From the NCBI GenBank assembly GCA_030490835.1, contig CM059971.1, positions 40,658,012 through 40,722,011 of the forward strand: a stretch of 64,000 bases of DNA. Reading direction: 5' to 3'. This stretch comes from Annona cherimola. Its lineage: Eukaryota; Streptophyta; Magnoliopsida; Magnoliales; Annonaceae. Shown piece by piece: positions 33,710-45,535 of this stretch (position 1 is the stretch's first letter; the number at the start of each line of letters is the position of its first letter). The notes under the pieces were generated by a model. It searched no databases. It saw only the letters and a list, made by a program, of their open reading frames with translations, and was not told the DNA's origin. The position numbers were made by a program, and so were the translations under genes.

Positions 33710-33967
33710 TTGATGTTATTTTTGCAGGTTTGTCTTAGAGCTAAAGCCAATAACATATGGTTTATAGATAGTGGCTGCTCAAGACACATGACAAGAGAAA
33801 AAGGACTGTTCCATAAGATCAACCCGTGCAATGAAGGAACAGTTGCTTTTGGAAATAATGAAAAAGGTAAAGGAAATGTTTATGAAATTTCAAATGCATG
33901 TATTGAGGACGTACTATTTGTTGAAGGACTCAAACACAACCTAACGAGTATTAGTCAATTATGTGAC
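33710..33967 (+). pseudogene. C1 pol, protease part
   Basis: It follows gag in the +1 frame: CLRAKANNIWFIDSGCSRHM. DSGCSRHM is the copia protease active-site motif. It continues to LKHNLTSISQLCD and is then cut by E2. Pol resumes at 40548. C2 has the same gag-pol spacing, so the frame change is ancestral rather than decay. Confidence 0.88.
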
Positions 33968-35559
33968 TGATAACTCGTAAAAATACGAGTTATCATGGCC
34001 TATTTTAGACAATATTTGTACATTAGTCCAAGAGATTAGGCATAGTTTGCATCTATTTAACTTAATTTTCACTTGCTTTGCATTTATGAGCATTATTTAG
34101 TTTTTATGCATTTTTAGCATAAATTAGGCATTTTTAGTCCATTTATTTAGTTGATGTAATTTTTGCAGGAAGGACGGGCGAATTACAAGCAATGCGGGCG
34201 AAGCAGATGCAAATTAGAACCAAGTCACGAGGCAGATGGATGACGCCCAGGCGCCATTCTACAGGCCTTTTCCAGAATCTACAACACCTCACATAACATA
34301 TTTCATCCAGGGAGTTGGCTCCTAGGTGTCACTTCATTAACATGCAGACACGCTCAGAAGAGTTTTTAGGTCAAAAGCTTCCAGGAAGTTGGCGCCTAGG
34401 TGCCAAGGCATGAAGTCCTAGGGTTTCTAGAAAGGTTTCCAAGTTACCCAACATACAGGGAGTTGGCACCCAAGCGCCAGCTAGGGGCGCCTAGGCGCCA
34501 CTACGCATCCGTACGCACGGGTTTCTGCACATGTGCTGCGCAAGCTACCCATTATAAATAGAAACCTAGGGATTCAAGAGAGACAGAGAGACTCAGAGAG
34601 AGAGTTGTGACTGCTGAGAAAGGAGAAGAGAAACCAAGGCTTCAAGGGAGGAGAGAAGAGCAAGTGGAGATCCAAGCTATCAGTGCAAACCCATTGAGTT
34701 TTATCTCCTGTTCTCATCTATCTCTTCTTATTTGTTATTTCCATTGCTTGGGATGATTTTAAACTTGATTTTAATGGGAATTGAAGTCAGGTTTATGGGC
34801 TGAAACTTCCTATGGTGGGAGATATATAGGATTTGAACTCATAGCTTATGATATTTGGTTTTCTTATGCTTGAATTGATAATACTGTTGTGCTGTGAATT
34901 GTGTTACTTGAGATTACCCTTATATATCATGCTTAATGCATTTACAAGCTTTGCAATCTTATGGATTGATCGAATATTCAGATTCATGCTTGGAAAAGTG
35001 GGATTTGAATAAGATCCTTATATAAGGCACATGTATTCCAGCTCTTGTTTGTGTTGGAAGTTAATATGGATAAGAATATACCTATTAACCCTGTGTAATT
35101 TTGATTAGGTTATGTGGTTATCAATCTTGTTTTACTTGTGTGCATGGGAACATAGCACGTAGCTAAAACTTGGTTAGGTTTGTATGTATTGGAAGACATA
35201 TATGAATATGAATGAACTTAGATTAGTAATCGTTGCACAGCTAACTTAATTAGAACCAAATAACATAGCTATGATTCAATGAATTCATATTCCCACCTAT
35301 CTTAATCATCTCAAAGCGATCTCAACTACATCCACACCACTCTAGTCATTTACTGCTTTGCTTAGTTTAGTTTAATTCAATTCTTCGAAGCCAAATCTCA
35401 TTCCCTTTACCAATTCACTTAGACAATTGAAATTTAAGGTGCTAACCCGTTTAACACAATCCTCTTGGGAACGATACTCTACTCACTCTTTATTACTTAA
35501 TCGACACGTATACTTGCGTTAAAAGCGAGCAATTTAATTGACATATACGTAGCTCGTTA
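33968..35559 (+). repeat. E2 5' LTR, 1592 bp
   Basis: It starts with the 28-base hairpin (33968-33995). GGCGCC palindrome words lie at about 34240-34500, TATA box ATTATAAATAG at 34551-34561. It ends CTCGTTA, where the 3' LTR has CTCGTCA. No coding region. Confidence 0.9.
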
Positions 35560-35565
35560 AGTTTT

Positions 35566-35584
35566 TGGCACCGTTGCCGGGGAT
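35566..35584 (+). other. E2 primer-binding site
   Basis: TGGCACCGTTGCCGGGGAT, six bases after the LTR. It differs by one base from the tRNA-Arg type PBS that I associate with Ogre/Tat elements. Confidence 0.75.
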
Positions 35585-35713
35585 TGCTTTAAACTTAGTA
35601 CCTGACAATTTCAGTTGTCTTCTGTGAATGTGTACATATTATATATAGTTTTTCTTTTCTTTCTTTGTTTTTGATAAAAGTTTATTTCAGGGGTCTTTTC
35701 ACTGCAATTTTCA

Positions 35714-36632
35714 ATGGCTTCAAATGCTTTCCATTGGCAAAATGCAGAATTTTCAACACCAAACACAATGGGTTTCCATGAGTATGACAATACATGGGCA
35801 CCTCCAGCTCAATTTATAGGTTTTGACAATCAAATGCAAGATATGGATAAATTTTATTTAGCTTATTGCGATTTTGTGGAGGCGAAGGACATTTACTCAA
35901 TCAATGTGTGTATTACTCAGCATCCATGGGTTATCTTAATCATTCAAGTGATGCATGTGACAACTATGGAGACCCGCAATCAGATAATGTGATATCAATA
36001 GAATTTCAAGCATATCAAGCAGGGGAGCCATCAACACCTAAAAGCAAGTCAGCTTTGGAGGACAAGGTCATGCAATTCATGAAGAAGCAAATGCAGTTTA
36101 ATGAGAACATGTAGAAACAGGTGGAGCAATTGGCTACCACACTCCAATGTCGGCATCAAGAAGCATTTTTGGTCATATAGAAGAAATTTCAGAAAAAGAT
36201 GAGTTAGAACAGGGCTGGGAAGTCACTCCGAGTATTAATGAAGATATATCAATCAATGTGATAGAACAACCTGTGCCTCAACATGTTCTTGAACAATTGA
36301 CCGAGCCAATGGAAAGCCAGGAAATGGAAGAAAAAATTGATGAAGAAATAGAAGTTGATATAGTGGAGAAAGTTAAAAATTCTTATATAAACACTCCTCT
36401 AATTTGTCTTCCTCAAATTCAGGTGCAACATGACTTAACTGATCAATGCATAGCCATGAAAAGCAGCATCTTGAAGCCATCATTTATTCAAGACCCTGAA
36501 AACCTCTTCTATAACTTCAATGAAATTCAAGAAAAGAGGCTAACTGATCCATTTGAAGAGGCTAAGAAGAGAGTTGAACTTCCAGTGCAAAATCCGAATG
36601 GAAGGAAATTTGATAGAGCGGGAATTGACTAA
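35714..36632 (+). pseudogene. E2 ORF1: gag-like zinc-knuckle protein, frameshifted
   Basis: Starts MASNAFHWQNAEFSTPNTMG like E1 ORF1. A one-base deletion near 35873 breaks the zinc-knuckle codons: the frame before gives YCDFVEAKD and the frame after gives FCGGEGHLLNQC. A TAG at ~36112 replaces Gln in NMQKQVEQ, and the region beyond continues to GRKFDRAGID-TAA/TAG near 36632. A further frame break lies around 36147-36180, where E1 and E2 diverge. Acidic region EKIDEEIEVDIVEK is conserved. Same proposed role as E1 ORF1. Confidence 0.75.
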
Positions 36633-37584
36633 TCATAGTGGAACATCGGGCTGAAGACGATAAATTTAGCGCTGAATGGGAGGCAGCCCATTATAGTTTT
36701 TGATTTTTGATCCTAGAATAAAGCAGTATCTCCCAAGGCAAGGAAGGACAGGATTATCATATGGACTTTCAATCCACTTTCAAGTTGATAAATGATGCAA
36801 TCAAGGAGTTTCAAGTTTATATTCATCATTCAAGACAAGACAATGCAGTTAGAGTGAGGCTGCGACTTCAATTTTTTGCGCCCCCGCGCTAAGTTTTTGC
36901 AGAAGATCATGTTGCATCAAGTTGGGATCAGAGAAGTGGCACTCCGGCGCCATGATCCGGTGCCCCGACGCCATATTTTTCAAGGAAATAACATGTTGCA
37001 ACTTTTGATTCAGCAAGTCGGTGCCTAGGCCTAGATTTTTGGTGCCCCGGCGCCACCCCCCTGCCAGCATAAAAAAAAACAACAAACACACGAGTTTTCA
37101 GCATGCCAACTTCGACTGGTCATAACTTTTGCTCCTGGAGGAGTTACGGGAGCTACCACATATCAACGGAAAGCATTTTTTGAGCCCGTCGAGATGAAGT
37201 TCTACGTAATTTGTTTTACTGATTTTAGTGAATCACCCATTTTATTACTTTAAATAAAAGGTGTGTAAGTGGATGATTTGCATTTTTCATATATTTATGG
37301 GCATGTGGATGTGTTGCTTGTGGGTAACCTTTTGGTTCAAGCTGTTCCATTAATTTGTTGTGGCTAAGAGTTTAAAGTAGTGAGGGAGGAGTTTATGGAC
37401 TACACTTGTGGTATCGATAATATGGCTTGAAACTTGAGTTGGATTGCCCAAGAAGAGCTTGTTTGAATTAAATTTTGGGCGTAAAGACATGGACAGTAGA
37501 GCTTGCAGTGCACTTTTCAATATTATGCTGCTCATTCTTCCTTCTTCCTGTTTGTGACATCGCTCTCAACCACTCCCGACCAAT
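36633..37584 (+). other. E2 region between ORF1 and ORF2
   Basis: It contains the AATGGG..CCCATT hairpin (36675-36692), then the site equivalent to the L insertion point (36831, TTTATATTCATCATTCAAG) and GGCGCC-type words at 36880-37060. No gene seen. Confidence 0.7.
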
Positions 37585-37824
37585 GTGAGGCTAACCAACG
37601 TGGAGAATCTAATGGAAGCCCAAGCCCGGTTTCTACAGCTGTCCAATCGGGCTATAGAGGCGCACTTTCGAAGACTCATGGAGGATCGACACATCGATAT
37701 GACAACATTACCACCATTCCTATCAACACCTCCCGAGTTCCGATCATATTTCGGTCAGTTCTCACAGCAACCGGGTGAAGAGAGTGAGCACGATGAAGAC
37801 GACTCCTCCGCATCAGACACCTAG
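37585..37824 (+). pseudogene. E2 ORF2: small acidic-tailed protein
   Basis: NVENLMEAQARFLQLSNRAI, then EAHFRRLMEDRHIDMTTLPP and GEESEHDEDDSSASDT-TAG. It matches E1 ORF2 over ~75 residues with mostly conservative differences, and is open throughout here. The start shown is the first open codon; no conserved ATG precedes it, so the real start may lie upstream. No known domain is recognised. Could be a structural or RNA-binding accessory, but function is unknown. Confidence 0.55.
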
Positions 37825-37909
37825 GGGAGTTCCTGTCCTTTCTATTTTGTTTTACTTTTGTATTTCTTTATCAGTTTATGATCATGTAGGTTTCATGTAG
37901 TTGCATGCA

Positions 37910-37944
37910 TTGAGGACAATGCATCCCTCAAGTTTGGGGGGTGT
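37910..37944 (+). other. Internal PPT-like motif (E2)
   Basis: TGAGGACAATGCATCCCTC followed by AAGTTTGGGGGGTGT, matching E1 25741-25777. The 3' PPT (AAGTTTGAGGGTG, ending 38978) lies about 1.03 kb downstream. Confidence 0.6.
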
Positions 37945-38978
37945 ATAATTCCTTTTGGTGTGTTTTGATTCATATCTTATATACATCTGTTAGATTGCAT
38001 ATCATGTCAAATTTTGCGTGTGAAAATTATCTTGTTTCAATCCATTTTGATGAAATATGTGCAAGGTCGAGAAAAACTTTAACTTGAAATCGATTTTATG
38101 AAAAATAAAAAATTCAGGCTAAGGACTATGTGTTAAGGAAATTTGCAAGTAACATGTGAATGAATTGGACTAAATCTCATAGTACATTGTTATAATTCAA
38201 CTCCATGCTAATCTTTTCAACTGAAATGATAAGAATTGAGTTAAAAAAATGTGAACCATGTGTTTAAGGGAATTAATGGTCTTAGAAATGGTAATACTTC
38301 ATAAACATTTTCTTGCACGTCAGTATCCCTACCAAGTTATCAGAACAATAAAGGGGGGTGATTGACCTAAGCTGAGTAACCGGGACTTGGCATCAACAAA
38401 TGTTAAGGTTCGCGTAAAAAAGCAAAGGAAAATTACAGTAATAATGCTTTTAAAAGAAAACTTTCTCCAGATACCCTGAAATATGGTGAGGGGAGCCACA
38501 AAACTAAAAAAAACTTTCAATATGTCTCCAGATATCCTAAAATATGGTGAGGAGAGTTTTGCAATAAGTTTGGAGACGAAAGAATGTGCAATTGGGCAAA
38601 ATTGAATTCAGTGAATGATTATCATGTTCTTTGACTAGTTAGTTCAGCTTAAACCTTGGTTCACCTGTTTGGATTGATTTTCTAACCAGTTTCTTTTGAT
38701 CAAGAGGAAGATTAGTATGTTCAATAGTTACTTTGTACTAGAATTACTATCATCTTCATGTGACTTGGTTTTGCGAATGATAAATGAAAATGCATGTCCT
38801 GTTTTGAGAAATGGATGATTTTTAAAGTCTAGATTATTCTTGATCATGTTGAATAGAAAGATAGATTGTTGGAAGTATAATGGGAATCAGGTTGAGTTGA
38901 CGGAGTCTGAATTCATTCATTCATTCATTGTGTTTGCGTGTGCTGCTCAAGGACTAGCAACATTTAAGTTTGAGGGTG

Positions 38979-40547
38979 TGATAACTCGTAAAAATACGAG
39001 TTATCATTGTCTATCTTAGACTATATTTGTGCATTAGTCCAAGAGATTAGGCATGGTTTGCATCTATTTAGCTTAATTTTCACTTGCTTTGCATTTTAGG
39101 AGCATTATTTAGTTTTTATGCATTTTTAGCATAAATTAGGCATTTTTAGTCCATTTATTTAGTTTATGTAATTTTTGCAGGAAGGACGGGTGAATTACAA
39201 GCAATGCGGGCAAAGAAGATGCAAATCAAAACCAAGTCATGAGGCAGGTGGATGGCGCCCAGGCGTCATTCTACAAGGCTTTGCCAAAATCTACAACACC
39301 TCGCATAACATATTACATCCAGGGAGTTGGCGCCTAGGCGCCACTTCATTAACATGCAGACACGCCCAGAAGAGTTTTTAGGTCAAAAGCTTCTAGGGAG
39401 TTGGTGCCTAGGCGCCAGCTAGGGGCACCTAGGCGTGAAGTCCTAGGATTTTCAGAAAGGTTTCCAAGTGACTCAGCAAACAGGGAGTTGGCGCCCAGGC
39501 ACCAGCTAGGGGCGCCTAGGCACCACTACGCATCCATACGCGCGGGTTTCTGCACATGTGCTGCGCAAGCTACCCATTATAAATAGCAACCCTAGGGATT
39601 CAAGAGAGACAGAGAGACTCCGAGAGAGAGTTGTAGCCACCGAGAAAGGAGAAGAGAAACCAAGGCTTCAAAGGAGGAGAGAAGAGCAAGTGGAGATCTA
39701 TCAGTGCAAACCTATTGAGTTTTATCTCCTCTTCTCATCTATCTCTTCTCATTTGTTATTCTTCTTGCTTGGGATGATTGTAAACTTGATTTTAATGGGA
39801 ATCGAAGTCACGTTTATGGGCTGAACCTTCCTATGGTGGGAGATATATAGGATTTGAACTCATAGCTTATGATATTTGGTTTTCTTATGCTTGAATTGAT
39901 AATACTGTTGTGCTGTGACTTGTGTTACTTGAGATTACCCTTATATATCATGCTTAATGCATTTACAAGCTTTGCAACCTTGTGGATTGATCGAATATTT
40001 AGATTCATGCTTGGAAAAGTGGGATTTGAATAAGATCCTTATATAAGGCACATGTATTCCAACTCTTGTTTGTGTTGGATGTTAATATGGATAGGAATAT
40101 GCCTATTAACCCTGTATAATTTTGATTAGGTTATGTGGTTATCAATCTTGTTTTACATGTGTGCATGGGAACATAGCACGTAGCTAAAACTTGGTTAGGT
40201 TTGTATGTGTTGGAAGACATATATGAATATGAATGAACCTAGATTAGTAATCTCTGCACAACTAACTTAATTGGAACCTCCCACCTATCTTAATCATCTC
40301 AAAGTGATCTCAACTACATCCACACCACTCTAGTCATTTACTGCTTTGCTTAGTTTAGTTTAATTCAATTCTTCGAAGCCAAATCTCATTCCCTTTACCA
40401 ATTCACTTAGACAATTGAAATTTAAGGTGCTAACCCATTTAACACAATCCTCGTGGGAACAATACTCTACTCACTCTTTATTATTTGATCGACACGTATA
40501 CTTACATTAAAAGCGAGCAATTTAATTGTCATATACGTAGCTCGTCA
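38979..40547 (+). repeat. E2 3' LTR, 1569 bp
   Basis: Terminal hairpin at 38979-39006 (last base changed), an exact TGGCGCCTAGGCGCCA at 39328-39343, TATA box ATTATAAATAG at 39576-39586, end CTCGTCA. Open frames inside are short and lack family features. Confidence 0.9.
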
Positions 40548-43379
40548 GTGAAAAAGGTTATAAAGTTGTATTTGAATTATCCATATGCAATGTATTTGAT
40601 GATGATCACATATTATTTAGTAACAAAAGACATGGAAATGTATATTTGATTTGCCTAGATGAACTTGATGGAAAATGTCTAATAGCCATAGAAAATGATC
40701 CATGGATATGACATACAAAGCTTGGACATATAAATATGTCAAATATTAAAACATTGTGGAAAAAGAGTCTAGTACAAGGGTTACCAATGCTTAAATATGA
40801 CAAGGATAAGATTTGCAAGGCTTGTCAATTATCCAAACAACCCAAACTGCCATTTTCCACTAAAAAGAAAATTTCAACAACTAGACTACTTGAATTATTG
40901 CATATGGATCTTTATGGGCCATCAGACATTTTAACTCTTGGTGGGAAAAAGTATGTATTTGTAATTGTTGATGATTTTTCAAGATTTACTTGGATTATAC
41001 TCTTAGCTAGCAAAGATGAAGCATTTTTTATGTTCGTCACGTTTTCAAATTTGGTGCAAAATAAAAAACAAAGTTCAATTATTTCCATTAGAAGTGTCGT
41101 GGTGGTGAATTTGAAAATAAACGATTCATAAAATTTTGCAATGAAAAAGGAATTTACCGTACATTTTCTACACCAAGAACTCCTCAACAAAATGTAGTTG
41201 TTGAAAGGAAAAATTGGACAATACAAGAAATGGCTAGAACTATGCTAAATGAGAGTAAGTTGTCCAAAAGATTTTGGTGTGAAGCTGTAAGTACAGCTTG
41301 TCATGTATTAAACCGAGTTACCACTAGAGCAATATTGAAAAAGACCCCATATGAACTTTGGAAAGGCAAAAAACCAAACATATCATATTTCCATACTTTT
41401 GGACGTACTTGCTATATGTTAAACAATGGAAAAACTAATTTGGGAAAATTAGATGCCAAAAGTGATGAGACAATTTTCCTTGGTTATTCATCAAATAGCA
41501 AAGCATATAGAATTTTCAACAAAAGAAATCAAATAGTAGAGGAATCAATACATGTTGCTTTCGATGAATTTAACCAAACTCCGAAAAAGGAGGATGAATT
41601 AAGTGATGTAGATGATACATCGAAGAATTCAAAAGCAAAACAACAAGAGCAACAAGAGGAAACGGAGCCTAAGCAAGAAAATTCCATGGACGAAATGGTA
41701 AGTGAAGGTAACAATTCTTACAAACCTCAAACTGATTTGAAATTCAAAAATGTCCATCCAATTGAGCAAGTTATAGGCAATATCTATGAAGGAGTAAAGA
41801 CTAGAAGGTCAAAATAAAATATTTGTGGACAATATACTTTTGTATCAAAAATTGAACTGACAACTATTGATCAAGCTCTTAATAATGAAAACTGGGTTAT
41901 TGCAGTGCAAGAAGAGCTAAATCACTTTGAAAGGAACAATGTATGACATTTAGTTCCTAGACCCAAAGATTGAACTATTATTAGTACCAAATGGATATTT
42001 AAGAACAAATTAGACGAAAGTGGACTTGTAATAAGAAACAAAGCCAGACTGGTAGCCAAAGGGTATTCCCAAGAAGAAGGGATTGATTTTGAAGAATCAT
42101 ATGCACCTGTGGCTAGACTAGAAGCCATACGTATTTTACTAGCATTTGCTTCTCACATGGATTTCAAATTGTTTCAAATAGATGTGAAAAGTGCATTTTT
42201 GAAGGGATACTTGAATGAAGAAGTATATGTTGAACAACTCCCTGGATTTGAAAAAAAGGATCAATCAAAATATGTTTATAAATTAACCAAAGCATTATTT
42301 GGACTAAAACAAGCTCCACGAGCTTGGTATGAAAGGTTGAACAAATTTTTGATTGATCATGAATTTCAAAGAGGAAAGGTTGATATTACATTATTCATCA
42401 AGTATAAAAGTAAAAATATTTTAATTGTTCAAATTTATGTAGATGATATAATATTTGGTGCTACTGACGAAACTCTATGTCAAGAATTTTTTAAGATTAT
42501 GCAGAGCAAATTCGAAATGAGCATGATGGGAGAATTGAATTTCTTCCTTGGACTGCAAATCAAGCAACAAGCCGAAGGAATTTTTATAAATCAGTCCAAG
42601 TATATCAAAGAAATGCTAAAGAAATTCGGAATATAGACTAGCAAGGGAGCAAACACTCCAATGAGTTCAACAATCAAGATCGACACGGATGAAAACGGTA
42701 AATGTGTCGAACAAAAGCTATATAGAAGTATGATAGGTTTTTTGTTATATTTAACTGCTTCTAAGCCTGATATTCTTTTTAGTGTGTGCATGTGTTCTAG
42801 ATTTCAATCATGTCCTAAAGAATCACATTTAATGACTATAAAAATAATTTTTAAATATTTAATAAATACCACTAATCTTGGACTATGGTATCCAAAGGGG
42901 TCAACTTTTGATTTAATCGGCTACTCGGATGCGGATTTTGCCGGATATAAAGTAGATAGAAAAGTACTAGTGGAACATGTCAATTCCTTGAAAACATGTT
43001 GGTTTCATGGTATTCAAGAAAACAAATTAGTGTTGCTCTATCTACGGCGGAAGCTGAATATATAGCCGTTGGGAGCCGTTTTGCCCAAATACTTTGGATG
43101 AAACAACAACTTAAAGATTAGAGTATTGATTATTATAATATTCCAATTAGATGTGATAATACAAGTGCAATTTGTTTAACTAAAAATCCTGTATTACATT
43201 CTAAAACCAAACATATTGATGTAAGACATCATTTTATTCGTGAACATGTTGAAAATCATGATATTTGTTTGGAATATGTGAAAACTGATGATCAGATTGC
43301 TGATATATTCACCAAACCCTTAGCAAAAGAATCTTTTTATAAAAGTAGAAATGATATGGGGATGATTGAGTTAAATTAG
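40548..43379 (+). pseudogene. C1 pol: integrase, reverse transcriptase, RNase H, decayed
   Basis: Order: GAG-pre-integrase (HTKLGHINMSNI, CKACQ; preceded by a Trp-to-TGA stop near 40710), integrase core (MDLYGPSDIL with catalytic Asp, VVERKN with catalytic Glu; the middle Asp is lost at a frameshift near 41096), RT ([27 protein letters not shown], and active site YVDDIIFG at ~42438), RNase H (YSDADFAG). It ends NDMGMIELN-TAG at 43379. Breaks also at 41817, 41945, 42636 and 42960-43130. This is copia pol order. The part before E2 is at 33710-33967. Confidence 0.9.
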
Positions 43380-43410
43380 AAATAATTAGATAGGAGAAAT
43401 AAACTTAGAA

Positions 43411-43500
43411 TAGTCCAAGTCGATAGGCCAAGTCGACTCCAGAAGTCCCAAGTCGACTTCGGCGAAGTCGACTCTGGCTAGGGCAAGTCGACTTCAGGCG
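43411..43500 (+). repeat. GTCGAC dyads after C1 pol
   Basis: Four GTCGAC palindromes in ~80 bases (e.g. CCAAGTCGACTCCAGAAG). They start 40 bases after the pol stop and use the LTR U3 vocabulary, although this is internal DNA. C2 has the same at 61122-61260. Confidence 0.85.
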
Positions 43501-43515
43501 CGCGACCGTCGAGCT

Positions 43516-44068
43516 TCCCATCCATCTCTCTTTTCTTTCTTTTTCTCTTCTCTTCTTCCTCATTCTCTTCTCCATTTCTCCTCTCTGACCTCCATTTCTC
43601 CCGCTCGAGCTCCCTCTCTCTCTCACAGTCTCTATTCTCCCTCTCTTTTGGTTTCTCTCTCTCTCTCTCTCTCGATTTGTTTCTCTCTCTGTTTTTCTCC
43701 CTCTCACGCCAAATCCCTCTCCCTCTCCTCTTTTCTCTCTCACTGTCCCTCTTCATCTCATCTCTCTCTCCGGCATCTCTCCTCTCTCCCTGTTTTCGCT
43801 CGTGTTCCCTCTCTCTCTCGCATAGTCTCTTTTTCTCTATTCTCTCTCTGCTTCACTCTCTCTCTTGATCTCTCTCGCATCTCCTCTTTCCATTTCTCTC
43901 TCCAGAGCTCTCAGATTCACTCTCTCCCTGTTTCAATTCCTTTCAGTTCATCTCTCTCTCTCTCTCTATCCATCTCCCTCTCTCGATCCTCTCCCAGCTT
44001 TCGGTCTCCATCTCTCAGCCGATCTCTCTTTATTTTCTCTGTTTTTCTCGTTGTCTCTCAAACCCTCT
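43516..44068 (+). repeat. Polypyrimidine (CT-rich) tract before C1 ORF3
   Basis: About 550 bases, almost all C and T on the + strand, with many CTCTCTC runs. It yields long artificial frames on both strands (Ser/Leu-rich or Arg/Glu-rich), which I do not count as genes. C2 has a matching tract at 61266-61740. Possible leader or splice-acceptor region for ORF3. Confidence 0.85.
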
Positions 44069-45096
44069 AATTCCCTTATGATGATGAACAGCTACCTGCA
44101 GATCTGTCTCTCACCCAAATGTATAATCGGCTCACCAGGAGCAACAAATATCACCCTAGGGTCAAGTTTTTGCATTACATGGATTTATCCCCTAGGCTGA
44201 GAGTTCTAAGGTTGCTAATCACCCATTGCATCTACCCAAAAGGCGGAGGAAGAAATCAGGTCAACCCACAAGAGGCAGAAATCCTTTGGAAAGTCGCCAA
44301 TAGAGTCAAAGTCAGTATCCCGCGACTCTTCCTTGAAGCCCTTGCCTCTAGAAAGGACAACCCACGAGGGGTGCTGCCTTATGGGACATGGATCACTAAG
44401 ATCCTTGAGTTCTACCAAGTGGATATTGATGGAGAGCCGTTTGAAGTATTGAAGCCGACAAATGCAATAAACAAGGCTCTACTACAACAGATGAAAATTA
44501 ATGTGGATCAGTTCAGGGCAGAGCGGATCAAAGAAAGGATGGGTGAACCGGCTCCAGAAGAAGCTGGAGGAGCACAAGTTGAGGGGGAACAGCCCCCACC
44601 TTCACCAGAGGAGCAACCTGCTCCACCACAGGACGCACCCGAGGAGCTCGTGTCGCCACATTCACATGGGTCGTGTTCACCACGAGTATCCGAGATCCCA
44701 GACCCAGCTCCACAACCACTGTCTTGGGACAACTATGTGAATGCGATTCGGGAACACCTGGAACAAATCGAGGGTCGCTTGACGTCTCAGATCGCCGGGG
44801 TCCTAACTGCAATCATGGATATGCACTCGAGACAGGATCTCATGGATCGAGAACTAAGAACGATTCAGTATCACTTGGCATCCGAAAGCAACAGGAATCA
44901 ACCAATACCCGAATTGGATCCATTTGACACCGGGTCAGTGCGCTGTGATCTAACTCCTCACCCAATATCATCTTTCTATTCTTCGGCCCATGTTAGATCC
45001 ATTCGACCCACTCCTCCTCTCCAATCAACTCCATATCCTCTATCGGCATTTCTATATGCCAAATCTCAGCGAGTCGACCCCTATTTGATCTATTGA
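44069..45096 (+). pseudogene. C1 ORF3: post-pol ORF in env-like position, N-terminus deleted
   Basis: An open frame of 326 codons runs from 44119 to a TGA at 45096. The N-terminal half (LHYMDLSPRLRVLRLLITHC, then IYPKGGGRNQ and LFLEALASRKDN, IDGEPFEVLKPTNAINKALL) resembles the plant family I know as putative plant transposon protein (Pfam Transposase_32); moderate confidence. Then a Pro/Glu-rich linker (GEQPPPSPEEQPAPP), then a predicted coiled coil (IREHLEQIEGRLTSQIAGVL, DMHSRQDLMDRELRTIQYHL). C2 shows about 190 more N-terminal codons, lost here by deletion. Position and layout match the env-like ORF of SIRE elements. I see no signal peptide or membrane segment. Confidence 0.7.
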
Positions 45097-45535
45097 TAAA
45101 AAGGGAGAGAATAGTTGAGTTTGTTTTGTTTTTAGTTTTTAGGATTTTGGGTTGGATAACTTGTATATAGGTTTTAATTTGCTTGTATGAAACATTTTTG
45201 ATCATATATGAAAAGTTTATTCATCAAAAAGTTTGTTTATGTTCTGTTTACCTATGAAAAGTTTGTTATATGCTCTGTTTATGTTCTGTTATGAAATTAA
45301 AATGGTTGATTGTATGTTTATTTGCAATATTTAACTTGTGACTTATTTAAGAAATCATTAAAAATGAAATATACAAATGTTGAAATGGAATATGTATGTC
45401 AATTTTATTAAGTTCAAAAGGCAAATGACCTATAATTATCCTAAAAATGTCAAAACAGGATAAAATGGAATGTTTTAAAGATATCGAAAGGTATATACTC
45501 AAATCGATTTTGTCAATCATCAAAAAGGGAGAGAT
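45097..45535 (+). other. C1 3' untranslated region and PPT
   Basis: AT-rich, no ORF. It ends with CATCAAAAAGGGAGAGAT touching the LTR TGTTGG, the SIRE-type polypurine tract. C2 has CAAAAAGGGGGGGAT at 63615-63629. Confidence 0.8.

Larger units (their letters stand above)
33968..40547 (+). mobile_element. E2: non-autonomous element, sister of E1, inserted in C1 pol
   Basis: LTRs at 33968-35559 and 38979-40547. Flanks GTGAC (33963-33967) and GTGAA (40548-40552) are a 4-of-5 TSD. C2 gives the empty site (58256 on), where the reading frame is continuous. Internal region 35560-38978 holds a PBS, ORF1, ORF2 and PPT-like sites in the same order as E1. It has no enzymes. It lacks an L insertion at the place where E1 has one. 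Confidence 0.92.

Noticed and set aside
43405..44070. Long open frames rich in Arg-Glu or Ser-Leu on both strands around the CT-rich tract
   Set aside because: They arise from low-complexity CT repeats in all frames, with no domain. The same happens at 23384-23708 and 61095-61648.
44119..45096. ORF3 as a host gene or a DNA transposase
   Set aside because: It lies between pol and the 3' LTR in both C1 and C2, so it belongs to the element. No terminal inverted repeats or catalytic triad of a DNA transposon are seen.
44119..45096. ORF3 as a true viral envelope protein
   Set aside because: No signal peptide, transmembrane or fusion-like segment visible. Only its position is env-like.
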